Assembly (NCBI GenBank): GCA_947034885.2
Contig: OX344754.2
Span: forward strand, 3,596,001 to 3,660,000
Reading direction: 5' to 3'
Length of the DNA stretch: 64,000 nucleotides
Source of the DNA: Thuidium tamariscinum
Lineage: Eukaryota; Streptophyta; Bryopsida; Hypnales; Thuidiaceae
The notes beneath the pieces were generated by a model. That model ran no database searches, was not told where the DNA came from, and saw only the letters and a program-made list of their open reading frames with translations. Positions 12,068 through 24,501 of this stretch are shown in pieces. The first letter of the stretch is position 1. Each line of letters starts with the position of its first letter. The position numbers and the translations under genes were made by a program.

Positions 12068-12071
12068 TTAA

Positions 12072-12777
12072 CTCCTAAAACACTAAACTATGGGTTTTTT
12101 TTGGCAACATAACAATTTAGGGCAATTCACTATGAATGAATTTTTTATTTTTTCCTTGAAATTTTCACACAATATTTTTCCAAGGAGTACCTTTAAGGCC
12201 CAATAATTTTCATAACTTTTGAGTAGATAGTTAAAAAGTTATTGTTTGGGGTAGTTTGTGGGTAGTTATAAAATCTCTACTCTACAAAAGAAGTTTGAAA
12301 TCCTTTATTCAATTTAATTTTTAATATTTTTTGAAAAAATAAAAACGTTAGGCGTAGGTTGTTTATTACAACATCAAAACTATTGGCATTTTCATTTTTC
12401 AATTCCATAAATCAATTGTTAGTAATTTAGTATTTTTGATCATATTTTACTACTTTCTACTTATTATTTTTTTCCTATATATTTGTACAATTCCAAACAA
12501 TTTGAAAATTTTCAAAAATGTAGCCAACTTTCTTTGAATAATTAATCCAAAGAGTAACCATCATTTTGGATATTTTTTCATACAAATGTGACCATCTAAA
12601 GTATAGCTACCCAATTTTTTGCAAGGTCAAAAAAAATATTTCAAACCAATTTATTACAAGAACCTATGGATACTTTGTGTCTAAGAATGAATTTTTTTTT
12701 CTAAAAGTTGGTACTTGTATTAAAATTGGTAGTTTTGGAGTGCTTATAGTGAAAACTTAGGCAAAAAACTTTAGGGG
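12072..12777. mobile_element. TTAA-flanked non-autonomous transposon (family H), copy 1
   Basis: A 706-bp element flanked by TTAA on both sides (12068-12071, 12778-12781), with ends CTCCTAAAACAC and AACTTTAGGGG. It aligns along most of its length with 62373-63301. TTAA duplications are typical of piggyBac and Sola3 elements; no transposase is present. Confidence 0.7.
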
Positions 12778-12781
12778 TTAA

Positions 12782-13769
12782 AAGAAATTTTAGAGAATGG
12801 ATGGAAATTGGACTCTTTTTGACATTATTTTTTGACAACTTTTTTAAAGTACAAGGTGTATCAAATTTCAAGGTGTCTAATAATGAATGAAGCCTCCAAT
12901 ACTTGGATTTTGAGCCACTCTAGAAGTTGACAACCATCCAACATCTAAACATTAAGAAAGAACAAATAATAAAAATGCAAGATAAAATGTAAGATTTGTT
13001 GTCCTTTGAAGGGGTTTTGGTCATCCTTCTAGAACTTCATTTTTTTCCTAATGTATAACACCTTTTGAAGGCATAAGTGGAGATGCTCTTAAGTAGAATT
13101 TTAGAGCACCAAACCTTTCTTCCTCATAATACTAAAGTTAGTCAGCCTATAATAGGCCAAATGGGAGCCTACCCATCACTAGCAAAATTGTTTTAGTAGT
13201 GCATAAGCTAACTTACTTTATACCCTTTGAAAATCTCTCTATTTGCTCTAATATCTAAAACTCATGCCCCCTACATTACACACACCACTTTCCTACCTAC
13301 TTTCTTAGGGCCAACTTCCATGTGAGTCGGGCTAGTAGAAAAAGTGCTAGAAGACAAGAAGCTCCCACCGATTGTCTTGGCAACCCATTATGAGGGATTA
13401 AAGGCCTCTACATGGCCATTTCAGGGTCTGTTCTCAAAACAGTGCAAGGAATTGTTGGTTGCTGTCAACCAACAATTATCCAAAAATTAAAAAATTAAAA
13501 AAAATAAAAATTTGGGGTCCATAAATATGAAAAAAAGTCTCAATTTTTTTAACTTTTGGGTTGACTTGGCATGGTCTTGGCCATATTGGAATCTTGCATT
13601 TTGGGGTTCCCACTGCAGTTTCGGTGTTTCCAGATTGCGGGAACCCATAGTCTTGTTGAGGCTTCCAATCCCTCCTAATACTCGGTGAGCAAAGAAGGAG
13701 GATTTTCAAGTTTCACCGACATCAGTGGACGAGCCTATTAGTGGAGATTGGTCAAAATTCAAGGGAATC
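12782..13769. other. Intergenic with a dispersed repeat segment
   Basis: No gene is seen. The stretch 13420-13720 resembles 28280-28545 and part of 23680-23740 (shared words include TTCTCAAAACAG-like, TGGGGTCC and TTCCCGCA), so it is probably part of a further repeat family without clear ends. Confidence 0.4.
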
Positions 13770-14091
13770 ATTAAGGTAGAATGGAGCGGGTTCTAAAATG
13801 GTGCCCTACCTTAAATGTACAATATTTGTACATGTTTCTTTTTCATAGCCTTTAGCAGTGTATTGATGGTATACATATCAGCTAGGGCACCATTTTAGAG
13901 CCCTATGTCCTTTCAACTTCAAAAATTGATAACTAATTCCACAAAGCTTAGAAAAATATGAAACGACTTGGGTTAAATGTCAATTCTACTTCTCTTTCAA
14001 GGAAAGTTTACTGAAAAATATTTCTAGAAGTCCTACTTCCCTGAAATTTTGTTTCAGCCATGAAATGATCCATTATAGGACCTCTTACCGT
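13770..14091. mobile_element. AGGTAG-clan MITE (family A)
   Basis: Starts near TAAGGTAGAATGG and ends near CCTCTTACCGTA, and shares the internal order of other family A copies: TGTACAATATTTGTACAT, CACCATTTTAGAGCCCTA, AACTAATTCCACAAAGCT, TGAAACGACTTGGGTTA. No coding capacity. Ends are approximate. Confidence 0.6.
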
Positions 14092-15127
14092 ACATGTACT
14101 TTTCTTACTCGATATCTCTCCACCCACTCAGTCCACATAGAAGTGTCATCACTCACTTCTCACTGTAGCTCTCCCTTCCAAATGCTACCGGCCTGGCTCA
14201 CATGGAGGGTGGCCCTTAAAAGTTTACACAATTCCAACTTGCAAGCATTAAAATGAAGAGTCTATTCGTAATGGCAAAAGACAAATTCAACCTGTTACTT
14301 CGTACTGGTCCTAAAAAAAACTAAACAAATACAAACAAACCACACACAAGTGGCATGTATACATGTTTTGGCTAAGATGCCCATGCAGACTGGATATATC
14401 ATAACTTTTACTCCTCATTGAAAGTCATCAGTTGAATGATGCAACCGAACATTCTTTACAAAGGCGGTCTTGGTCATTATCCTCTTTTGTTGGTAGGATA
14501 AGGTGGGAGCCAGTCTGGGTATTAATGGCTATGTACTTCTTTTTTTCTTTTTTTTTTAACAAATGAAAACCAATTCATTGCCAGAAAAAGAGTACAAGCC
14601 AACCAGCCTTTTTCTTTTTTTTTTGAACAAATGGAAAGAACCATTGCAAACTATGTACTTTCATCATCCAAAAGTTCAAATCTTAAAGTCATATGATGAT
14701 CATTTTATTTATTTATTTAAACAAATAAAAAAAATTCATTGCACTCTCGTAACATTTAGTAGCGAGGTTGGCATTGTCTTCAGTCTACAATGACGGTGTG
14801 GAATATGCCACACCCAATTGAGTTCATCAGTAATTAATTGGTTGGGTTTGGAATATGCCACACCATTGCTGTACTAGAGGCATGGCATGCTATTGAATGT
14901 TATGGGCAAGGAGATAAAATACAAAACCATCACCCACAAGTGACCTGTTGGGACACAAAGGAGAACATCAACACACACAGACACAACAGACCGACAGACA
15001 TAATATAAGGAGCCCAAAACCCGCAACCCAGGGAGAGGCATGTGCCAGTGGAGTGGCGTCCTTCATGGGGGCTTGAAAAGTGAAGCCACTTGGATGATGA
15101 TCATTGAAATCATGGGTTGCACATATA
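14092..15127. other. Intergenic with short repeats
   Basis: No gene seen. A palindromic pair GGTGTGGAATATGCCACACC-like lies at 14795-14865 and resembles segments at 18352 and 21540. Poly-T/A tracts lie at 14530-14730. Confidence 0.4.
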
Positions 15128-15553
15128 AGGTAGAGGTATCCATTCCTGACCAGGGACCCATATCCAACCTGTAGAATGTAGTTATTTCTAACTAAGGCTA
15201 GAACATATTTTCAACAAGCTAGGAATGTGTTTTCTCTTGCATTTAAAGGTTGGGCCCAATAAAATTATGGCACATGTTCCAAAGTAGTGAGCAAGAAAAT
15301 AGGAAGTAGTGAGCAAGAAAGTACTTGGTCTATCATTGGAATTGGAAGAGTGTAGACATTGACTTCTAGTCCAAACAACTTTTTGGCTTCCAAAAATCAC
15401 AATAATTTCAATTTGGAGAATAAAATTGTGAAAAATTTGTGGTCCCTATATTTCCTGTCTTCCTACTTGGCAAAAATTTCACTTGCCTCATATTCCTCAC
15501 ACAATCTACCTGAAAATCGCTTTCAAAGTGATCGACTATGGATACTTCTACCT
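15128..15553. mobile_element. AGGTAG-clan MITE (family J), copy 1
   Basis: Flanked by TA on each side. Inverted ends AGGTAGAGGTATCCAT and ATGGATACTTCTACCT. 426 bp, no coding capacity. TA duplications with short inverted ends fit a Tc1/mariner-type (Stowaway-like) element; that placement is inference. Confidence 0.65.
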
Positions 15554-15627
15554 TAGATGATAATTGTAACTTAATATTTGTTATATGGTTGAAATTGAAT
15601 GATGGTAGACATGTCCTACCTTCACTA

Positions 15628-15876
15628 TGCAGAACGTTAAACCCTACCATCAAAGGTGGGCCTAATGGGGTAAAACTTGTTTTATGAGGGGTTGATAAGG
15701 ATTTAAGGTTTATTTTTGTGTTGGATTTTTTGGTTTGTTTTGACCCACCCTCACTAATTTGGGGTCTCTGATTACGAATATGAATCCAGAAACTCGAAAA
15801 AATAAAAACTTTCAGTGTTTTCCCCTGGGGTAAATCCAGCATGCGGGCCCACCTTTGATGGTAGAATTTAATGCTG
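15628..15876. repeat. Inverted-repeat element (family D)
   Basis: Inverted arms contain TACCATCAAAGGTGGGCC (left) and GGCCCACCTTTGATGGTA (right). It shares GGGGTCTCTGATT and GTTAAACCC blocks with 6795-7080. The minus-strand 185-codon frame over this region is an accident of the repeat. Confidence 0.55.
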
Positions 15877-16399
15877 CGCCCTTCACTACAAAGACAGATA
15901 TTGACCTGCGCTGAGACAGTATTTATTATGAGCAACTGGAGTAGAAGTTGAATGGCAGCTGCCACCCAGCATTTTATTTTTCTTCAATCATTGTCAATTT
16001 GTCATTGTGTAGTAGAAATTGCATCAGATCACAGTCTGGGAAGAAATTTTAGCTTAACCGGCTAAAATCCTACATTTTCTTGCACCTATAGGTTGCTTGG
16101 GGAATACTCTCGGCTAGGCCTTAAGAAAATAACGAATATTCTTTTTTTTCCCTCTAAAATGATCGTTTTTTTTTCCTAAAATTTTGAACTTCATTCAGAA
16201 ATTTTGGGTTTCAACTAGCTGACTTGTAACTAAATGTTGGTACTCCCTGTTCATTGCATCAGATGGTTTGAGATGAACAAATGTCTGTTTATGAAACCTT
16301 TTTAATTCTTCATCATTAGTAAGTTATAATCCAATGTTTAGGCGGCATTCATAATCCGTAGATGTTTAAATAGGCAGCATCGCTAATGGAGGTGCTTAA

Positions 16400-17127
16400 C
16401 CCTTAAGCGACGCCGGCGCCAATATTTGGCGTTCGGATGACTTTGCGGGGGCAGCAGAGGACCTGAAGAGTAATTTTTTCATCCACTTTTTTTTTTAATG
16501 ACCTTTCACGTTGAGTTGTAAAGAGTCTCCAATTGAGTTTTTAGTCTAACTACTATTTATTTTCATGTAGTTGAGAAGTAATTAGAGAAAACGGATGGCA
16601 AAATTTGCCATTTTAGTGTATTTTGAGAAATTGACTGAATCTAAAATTTCTCCTTGAAAATGACATTTTTTGAGTTTGAGACCAACTAATGAAATGAAGG
16701 TCTTTTCTTTTAGTTTCTACTCCAATTGGAATTTTGGAAAAATTCGTAAAATTGAATATTTTATTGCAATTTGAATTTTGGCTGCATTTTTAATGTCCAC
16801 TGCAACCTATAAATAGGTGTAAACGGAAGTAGAGTTTACACCATGATGTTTGTCTCTACAATTTACAAACATTGTGAAATTTTCAGATTTTTTGAGATAA
16901 TTTTCTATTTTCTATGATTTTTTCTTCATTTTTTCTTCAAAAAATCTCATAAAAATAAATTTTCCTCAAAAAAATCTGAAATTTCTATGAAGTGCAGAAG
17001 ACATGTACTTCCATCTCTGAAAAATAAAAATAAAAAATTTCATACTCGATTGGTTCCTGAACAGTATCAAATTGAGTGACCAGCAAAGGGGCTTCTAACC
17101 AGTGGTCATAGGCCCGTCCTTTAAGGG
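16400..17127. mobile_element. TTAA-flanked non-autonomous transposon
   Basis: 728 bp between TTAA at 16396-16399 and 17128-17131, with inverted ends CCCTTAAGCGACG and CGTCCTTTAAGGG. Internal sequence differs from the elements at 12072 and 62373, so it is a second TTAA family. No coding capacity. Confidence 0.65.
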
Positions 17128-17159
17128 TTAATTATGGATGCTCAGACCTACACAACATA

Positions 17160-17755
17160 AGGTAGTCTGCTCATAAAGCAACCATTTAAGAGTTGATTGC
17201 CTTTAGGGGGAAGCTAAAATCCTTGAATCAATTTTCAATAAGTTTTCATAGGAAGGAAAACGGAATTGGCATCTCACTAACCCAAATCATTTCATCTTTT
17301 GTAAAATTAGTTATTAATTTCTAAAATTGAAATGCAGTAGTCACTAAAAGTGACCACCTGTTGAAAAAAACACCATAGGTACATTGAAGAAAGTAAAATG
17401 TACCAGTGCATCATGCTCGCTTTTAGAGCATACTACTTAAGGTAGGAGGCTTGAGCTCCAACTAGGCATTAAAAGTGAACATGGCTCAGAGGTACATTTT
17501 GCTTTCTTCAATGTACCAAATTTGCACATTTCAAAAGGTAGTCACCTTTGATGACTACAAATGACCACTTTTTTTCAACTTCAAAAATTTGTAACTAATT
17601 CCACAAAGCTCCAAAAAATATGAAACTATGTGAATTAGATGCCTATTCCAGTAATCTTTCAAAAAATATTTACTGAAAAATATTGCAAGATGTTTCACCT
17701 CCCCAAAATTCAGTTTGAACCCTTAGGTAGTCAGTTTATGGACCTCCTCCTGTAG
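17160..17755. mobile_element. AGGTAG-clan MITE (family A), long-armed foldback copy
   Basis: Left arm (TCATAAAGCAACC, then AATTGGCATCTCACTAACCC) and right arm (GTGAATTAGATGCCTATTCC, then GTCAGTTTATGGACC) are inverted copies of one another. The centre carries a second inverted pair GGTACATTGAAGAAAG / CTTTCTTCAATGTACC at 17377-17517. It abuts the TTAA element that ends at 17127. No coding capacity. Confidence 0.6.
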
Positions 17756-18249
17756 TACTCGAACTTCTTCACAGGCTTTAGAAGATGAATTGAAATTGTC
17801 AATTGATGCACAAGCTTCTCCTGGGCCCTTGGGTTCAGAGTTCAAACCCAACCATATCCACTGGCACCAAATTCACCAGACATGGCCTTGGAGACCTTGG
17901 GAAGAGGCCAAGAATACTAGAATAGTCACCAACTTGCACCAAAGTCAATTGAGGAGATCATACTGTATAGAAGTCTGCTCTAAAAGCAGGCTCTGTCTTC
18001 AAATGGACCCTACAATAGACATGAAGTAGTTTTAAAAGGAAACTGTGATTGATAGTAAATGGCTTGAAGAAGTGAGGGTGCATTGGATTGTAGTGTGGAT
18101 TGGTTTTAACATGCAATGCGGTCCATTTCAAAAAGTTGTAACATGTATACATTAATGTATTTAAAATCAGATTTGACTAACCAACAACCTCTGAATAAAA
18201 TATATAGAATCTAAACCCTTGAAAACTACCATAAATTGATCCCTTCAAT

Positions 18250-18446
18250 CATAACATTCAGTAGCCTATAAAAAGACTGCCTTTCCCTTTGTGAAGTCCC
18301 CATCACCTAATTTCATCTAACATTTTTTGAAGTTTGCAACTTTAGTTACTGAATGGTGTGGAATATTCCACACCATTTCATCTGCTATATTTCACACCAT
18401 TTCATCCATTGGAAGGCAGTGTGATAGGCTGCTACTGAATGTTATG
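18250..18446. mobile_element. Short MITE (family G) with palindromic core
   Basis: Inverted ends CATAACATTCAGTAGC and GCTACTGAATGTTATG. It contains the perfect 26-bp palindrome at 18352-18377 (core GGTGTGGAATATTCCACACC). Related pieces lie at 14790-14900 and 21490-21660. Confidence 0.6.
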
Positions 18447-18796
18447 ATGGCCCTCCCTTGTTTTTTGTGGCAGTCAGCAAGCTCCTTCTAGATTTTCCCA
18501 TCTCTCTTCACCTACTACATGTATTTGCTTTTTGTCAAGCCTATAATCATAAATAGGTCCCTAGGACTACCATCTTTGAAAAATCATAACTAATTCAGTA
18601 TTGTTTTGAAAATTATAAAACTATTTTGTTGCATGCAACATCCATTTTTATCTTTTCAAAAATAAGAAAAAAAAATATTTCTCTCCATAAAAGCCTATAA
18701 AAATGCAATCAGCCATCTAATGGTCACTTTTCAAGCAGACTACCTTAATCCTTTTTGTATCAAGTTGGAGGTCTTGAGAATCTGAAAGTCCTATTA

Positions 18797-19371
18797 AGGT
18801 AGAGGTATCTATTATAGATAACCTAAGCATTTCAACATGTAAGATGTGGGAAATTCACTATGAAATTGAGCTCAATGTGTGCACATATAAGAATGAAGAA
18901 CAATGAAATAAAAATAATTTTCTTAAATGAATATTTTATTTCAAACAAATATAGATCTTTCATTTGCAACCATTTTGATTTCATAGACTCACCTATCAAG
19001 GGAGAGGCACCCAATGACGCACCTATACCCAATGCCATCCGTTTCTATAGTACACAATTATTTCAAGCTATAAATGAAGGTAGGCAGTACATGACTTATT
19101 TCTTTTGACCTAAAACAATAAGCAGTCTACAATCCCACTACATTTATGTTCTAGAATGAACAACTGACTTAGAAATGGACGCCATTGGGTGCCTCTCTCT
19201 TATAGTTAGCTTTGACACTTCTCCCTATGCAAGAAAGAAAAAGACATAAATGGATGAGAAGATACAAACAAAAAACTTTTTCAATAAATAGTGCTTCCAA
19301 GTGTTGTCCACAATAAATCAGCCTATTAAGCCATTAAATTATTATTTTTTCTGAAATAGGTACTTCTACCT
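18797..19371. mobile_element. AGGTAG-clan MITE (family J), copy 2, host of a nested element
   Basis: TA-flanked, ends AGGTAGAGGTATCTAT and ATAGGTACTTCTACCT. A family E element (18998-19200) is inserted inside, so this copy is the older of the two. Confidence 0.65.
18998..19200. mobile_element. Family E MITE, copy 1 (nested)
   Basis: About 203 bp with inverted ends AGGGAGAGGCACCCAATG and CATTGGGTGCCTCTCTCT. The inside shares GCTATAAATGAAGGTAGGC and ACCTAAAACAATAAG with the copy at 26971-27190. It sits inside family J copy 2. Confidence 0.75.
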
Positions 19372-19396
19372 TAAAGTGTCATTCCCAATGAAGATA

Positions 19397-19775
19397 AGGT
19401 AGAACCACCTATAGTCGACCAAATAAGCAATTGGAGATATGATCTAGGATCAGACAAGGCAAAGTAAAAATTTTCAGAGGTGCATCTATAGAAATGAGGA
19501 GGATTGCAAAAACTTTGGTAATTTTACCACTCAAATTGAAATAATTATGAATTTTGAAAGGCAAAAAGTGCTTTGGACCTATTGTCGATCACTAACTTTA
19601 ATAACTCAAAAACTACCTTTTTATTTATAGCTTTTTACTTTCTGACTCACAAAATTGGAGCATATGTCAATAACTTACAAGTCCCAATTTTGAAATGGAG
19701 AAAAAAACACTTTTTTGCTATGGTTGGAAATATGGTTGGTTATTGGTCCCCGGTCGGGAATGGGTGGTCCTACCT
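19397..19775. mobile_element. AGGTAG-clan MITE, copy 3
   Basis: TA-flanked, ends AGGTAGAACCACC and GGTGGTCCTACCT, with GTCGACC / GGTCGG just inside. 379 bp. The plus-strand 94-codon frame over it is not a gene. Confidence 0.6.
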
Positions 19776-20262
19776 TAGCAGCAAGAGAAAAATTACTGAA
19801 AAACACCCAAAGTCTACGCAACTGTGGTCCTTTCGCATGAATCATGTACATGCATGATCTGCCTGCTTGAGCCAGCTAGAAGACCATTCTTGAGGGAAGA
19901 ATCAATCTGTAGGTTTATGTGGAGTTGTATGCTGAATGAGCCATGAAAAAAATAGTGACCAACAGGATGATGAACCATTCAAATGTCCTATGAAGAATGA
20001 ATGGAGAATTAATTAAATTTTGTGGAACATAACATTGTTTACCAATGAGGTAGGGGGCTCTCAGTTGCATTCTTGGAAGAAGAGATCTATAATAATGAAT
20101 GAAATTGTCATATGTGGTTCCTCAGTGGACCCCAATTTTTGCATTAATCACAAGTCTTTTACAAGCATCTAAGGAGGCATCATACCTTTTCAGCATGGGG
20201 AGGACCATTGCCTAGTTATACAATGCTATGAAGTCAAAAAATGAAACAAGAAAAAGTGCCTT

Positions 20263-20663
20263 AAAGCATCTCCATGCCTGGCCTGGGCAAATGACCCGGC
20301 CAAGGAGCAATTGGCCATGTCATGAGTGAAGTCCGGGCCCGGCCAAACAAATTTGTCCCACACCAAGTTTGGCAACAAGCTCGGGAAAGAATTGTGTTCG
20401 GATTTCGAGATGCCACCTCATGGTTGTTGCCGAGAATCAATTCTTTTAAACTTGAAAAGTGCCTCGAACAAGGGAATTAAATATAAAACAATTGTACACT
20501 GAGCCCGGCCACACACTCGCTACTTGGCCATGTCATTCTTAAATTTGGCCGAGCTTGGCCTTATTTTTGGCTTTGCCGTGTGTGTCGTGGGGCAATTACT
20601 TTGGCCAGGCCTGGCTACTTGCCTAGTTCGTGCCAAATTGTGAGTGGCCGTGGGGATGCTCTT
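20263..20663. mobile_element. GC-richer MITE with GAGCATCCCCA-type end
   Basis: A GC-richer block whose left end AAGCATCTCCATGCCTGGCC is an imperfect inverted match to the right end GGCCGTGGGGATGCTCTT. Ends of this kind are common among plant MITEs; I do not assign a superfamily. Another MITE starts only 4 bp to its right. Confidence 0.5.
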
Positions 20664-20666
20664 ATA

Positions 20667-20868
20667 AGGTAAGAGCATCTAATTACATCACTATACTTAA
20701 TGGCGTCAATTTCTATGTAAGGCAGTGATTCTAAAAACATAAATGTAGGTAGGCTATAGATAGCTTATCATTTAGGTCAAAACAAATAAATTATCTATAG
20801 TCTACCTACATTTAAATTTTGAAATGACCACGTTATGTACAAATTGATGCCATTAGGTACTCCTACCT
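20667..20868. mobile_element. Family E-related MITE, copy 2
   Basis: TA-flanked, ends AGGTAAGAGCATC and GGTACTCCTACCT. The interior is a hairpin with AAATGTAGGTAGGCTATAGA and TCTATAGTCTACCTACATTT as inverted partners. About 202 bp. Confidence 0.65.
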
Positions 20869-20872
20869 TAAA

Positions 20873-22785
20873 AAAATAAAACTTTTTGCTTAGTACAAAT
20901 AACTCTAAAGTCTATCTCAAGTTGTTTCTTCTTTGTTGATTTATCCTTCTAGTGCACACAAGTGTGACACTAATTTACCAATGTCAAATGTTATTCTATT
21001 TGATCATATTATATCTTTAAATTGGTACAAATTCAAAATTATCAATTGCTTCATTGTACTAGTAGAGACTTAGGTTGGCTAGCCTACAAGAAGATTGACT
21101 AGTAGTCAAGTTACCATTGAAGTAGATCTTGTTGTGGGTCATTTTCCTCATCAATGTGTATATACTAGTATAACTTTCAAATTCTTTGTTTGTATAGTTA
21201 CACTAAATAAATTATGTGGCAAGATACTAATTTAGCACCTTGAATAATATTGGAAAAAGAAATGTTTCATTCAAATGGCAATATTCTGCAAACTTGGTAC
21301 ATTTTGGTTTGGATCATGTGATCTAAAATGTGTACCAATCCTAGATTCTAAACAATGTGGTCTGAAATCCATACCAGTTCTAGAAAATGGATGAAAAAGG
21401 GTAGAAAAATGGCACAATTTTAATGAAATGTCTATTTAAATAAGTACATTAAATTATCTCAACAACAAATTGGCTTGCACAATTGCTTGCATGTCATAAC
21501 ATTCAATAGCATGTTGTGGCATTGCCTTCCTTCTACAGTGAAGTATGGGGCATATTCCACACCCTAGGAGCCTCTCCATCCTCTACATGTCCACTTCCTT
21601 CAGTAGTTATTGATGAAACACTGTTGGGGTGTCAAATATTCCACACCAATAGTGTTTCAAATTTTCTAAACATACTAGATGAATGTTGAGATTTGGAATT
21701 TCCACAATAAAATGAAGTATCACCACTTTTAGCTTTTCATAAAAAATGAAAAAAAACATTGCCCAATATTGCACATGTTTTTTGTCTTAGACCCTAGATT
21801 CATCCAATTGTGTCTATAGATTTCAGTGAATGTATTCACTACATGCTTGACTCTAATTTGTTTATGCATATTAAGGATACATACCAAAATCTAATTGGAT
21901 CACTACTAATTTTAGCAATGTTCATATTTGGGTGTACCTACATGACAATTTTCAGTGGTCTAGGGAGCCAATACTTTGGAAAATCATAGAATATACATAG
22001 GATATCCAAAAATCTATTTTTTTGGTTGAATATTTATGATTTTCACTCACTAATTCTAAAATAATATTATTTTTAGAAAATACTGACTCCAACTATGCTG
22101 AATTCTTTACTTGGACATTTTTGGGTGCTTCTACTATAACTAAGTTGAGTATACAAACTTTACAAAATTTTCACCAAAAACTTCAACAACTTTAGAAAGT
22201 TCTAGCATGCTAATAAACAAACCAATTTTGAAAACACAAATTGCATTGGAATTGCAATGAAGTGCACTTCAATTTAATAGCAAGTGAAAAATGAATAATT
22301 TCAAATTATACAATAATTTGGATCTATCTACAATTTCATATAGAATTGTTGGAAGATAGTCAAAGATTTTGCAATGGAGTGAAGAACAAGCAAGAAATTA
22401 TATAAGCAATTCAAATTCTATAAAAACAAGTAGAATTGTGAGGGTTCATTTCTTATATTTACCATTGAATACAAGTTGTAATTTTCACAAATGTTGACAA
22501 CACTAAATAGTGCATAGTGTAAAGAAAACATCAAACTCTTTGTATGGTGTTCAATTACATATATGTATCTGTAATGGTTATAAAGTAGACTTTAATGTGA
22601 TTCCAACACAATTTAAAATTTGAAATTCAATTCAATTTTGATCATATATGGGCCTCCCAAAGTTGACCTAATTTCAACAAGATGCAAAAATTTGTAAAGT
22701 TTTTGCACCCAACCTTACACTTATATGTACTTGAATTGGAATATGCAATTAGAGAGTCCCTCTATAAAGGGTTTGAAAGCATGTA
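20873..22785. other. AT-rich intergenic DNA with repeat fragments
   Basis: No gene seen. A family G-like fragment lies at 21490-21660, with a hairpin GAAACACTGTTGG / CCAATAGTGTTTC. An inverted family B copy lies at about 21940-22140 (GTGCTTCTACTATAAC end). The remainder is AT-rich. Confidence 0.4.
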
Positions 22786-23105
22786 CAAGGTAGGAGGTCT
22801 GTAAAGCATCCATGTAAGGGTTAAAATGTATTTGAGGGAGGCGAATCTCCTTGAATAATTTCTTTGAAAATTTTCTCTCTGAAAGGCAAGTAAAATTGGC
22901 ATCTAATGCAAGTTGATCCATATTTCTTGAAGCTTTGTAGAATTAATCATGAATTTCTAAAGTTAAAATAGTAAGGATTCTAAAATTGTCCGCTCCTTCA
23001 AATGTACACTATTTGTACATTCTTTTAAAGTGGAAAAAGAAACATGTACAAACAATGTACATATGGGAAGGTGGGTGCTTTTCAAGCTTGAACAATTTTT
23101 GAGCC
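22786..23105. mobile_element. AGGTAG-clan MITE (family A), opposite orientation
   Basis: Starts AAGGTAGGAGGTCTGTAAAGC and contains, inverted, the same internal blocks as 13770-14091, including GTACACTATTTGTACAT. The right end is not clear. A 66-codon minus frame across it is not a gene. Confidence 0.5.
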
Positions 23106-24500
23106 TCATACCTTGGGCCATAATTTAAGTTTCATAAATTGATTGTGAGATATTTAACTTATATAAGGAATAAGATAGCTACATCCATATCCATCAAAAG
23201 AAGAAATTCAACATATTTGGAAGCAACTTTTCTAAAAAAAAGTATTATTGCAGTATTAGCAATTGAAAATAATGAATTAAAAAGAATTGGATAAGGCATC
23301 TAATTTCTACAAATTTTAAAAGTAGAATTCTTTAGGGCACCCTAAAGTGCATTCTAATAACTTAGATGCATTGATTCTTACACCAAAATTTAAAAAAATT
23401 AAAGACAGATAATCACAGTTTATTATGATGATGGTTTTGAGGATTCAGTAGATGAAATTTGAAGGTAGGAAGGGCCTTTTAGGGACTCTTCTCCTTCTTG
23501 TTCTCCAATTTGTACTAGAATTGTGAATGAATTTTTGGTGCCTAATTTTTTGAATTTTTGAAATTTTCTTTTTCAATAATCTCAAAAAGTTTAAAAGAAT
23601 TGAAAACTAATTTAATTTTTTTTCAAAAAAATCTATTTAAAAATATTAATTAATTAATTAATCATATCTAATGTGGCATGGTCTTTGCCACATCATCATG
23701 CTCATATGGTGAGTTCCCGCAAATAAAAAATAGTCTATGTCTTTGACAAAATTCAAGGGATTTTTCAAGCTTCTATAGCCCCCAAATGCTTGAGGACTCT
23801 TTAACCTCTCATTGCCTCAATCCAAATGTGTCTAAAAGCATTCTTGTTTTTCAAGCCTTATAAGTTTAAATGTCATGAAGGTATAAAAATCTCAACCATA
23901 CAACCTTGTAGTGTGCATGTTTTAGATGACATGGATCAAATTTCAAGTCATTTGGTCACATAGTTTGTAAGATTATAATGCTTTAGCATTGAAAAAAGAT
24001 GTTGAAATTTTCCTAAAAACACATTTGGAGGTGAAATTTGTTTTTTAAACCTACTCAAATGAAAAACTTTAAGCTAGAAATTACTTCAAACAAAACATAC
24101 AAATACATTGGTGAAAAAATTGTCATTGAATTGATTCATTGTGTTTGTAAAATGGCTATGAAATGTCAAAAAAATAACAAAAAAGGTTACAAAAAACACA
24201 TCTACAACTAAACCTCCTACTAAAATGCTTATCAGCCACTTATAACTTCTTGGATTGATATGTAATTTAATAGTACTCCAAAAAAAGTTAGGAATATTGT
24301 TGCAAAATGTAACGAATAGTATAGGTATTTCGTGCAATTATCCAGGAATGTAATTCTAGAATGATCAAAATTTGAAGACTCTTGGCATTGGCAATGCATG
24401 TAATGCACTTTTTAGCTTCCAAAATTCAAAATAATTTTAGTTTCTTGGAATAAAATTCTAAAAAGTTTACTATTCCACATTTCCTATCTTTCTAAATGGA
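23106..24500. other. AT-rich intergenic DNA
   Basis: A family B-like fragment lies at 23180-23400 and a segment related to 13560-13650 at 23680-23740. No gene seen; the 83-codon minus frame at 24086-24337 looks random. Confidence 0.4.
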
Positions 24501-24501
24501 T

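Noticed and set aside
15408-15965. 185-codon minus-strand frame
   Set aside because: It crosses two repeat elements (15128-15553 and 15628-15876) and shows no domain; the inverted repeats create the open frame.
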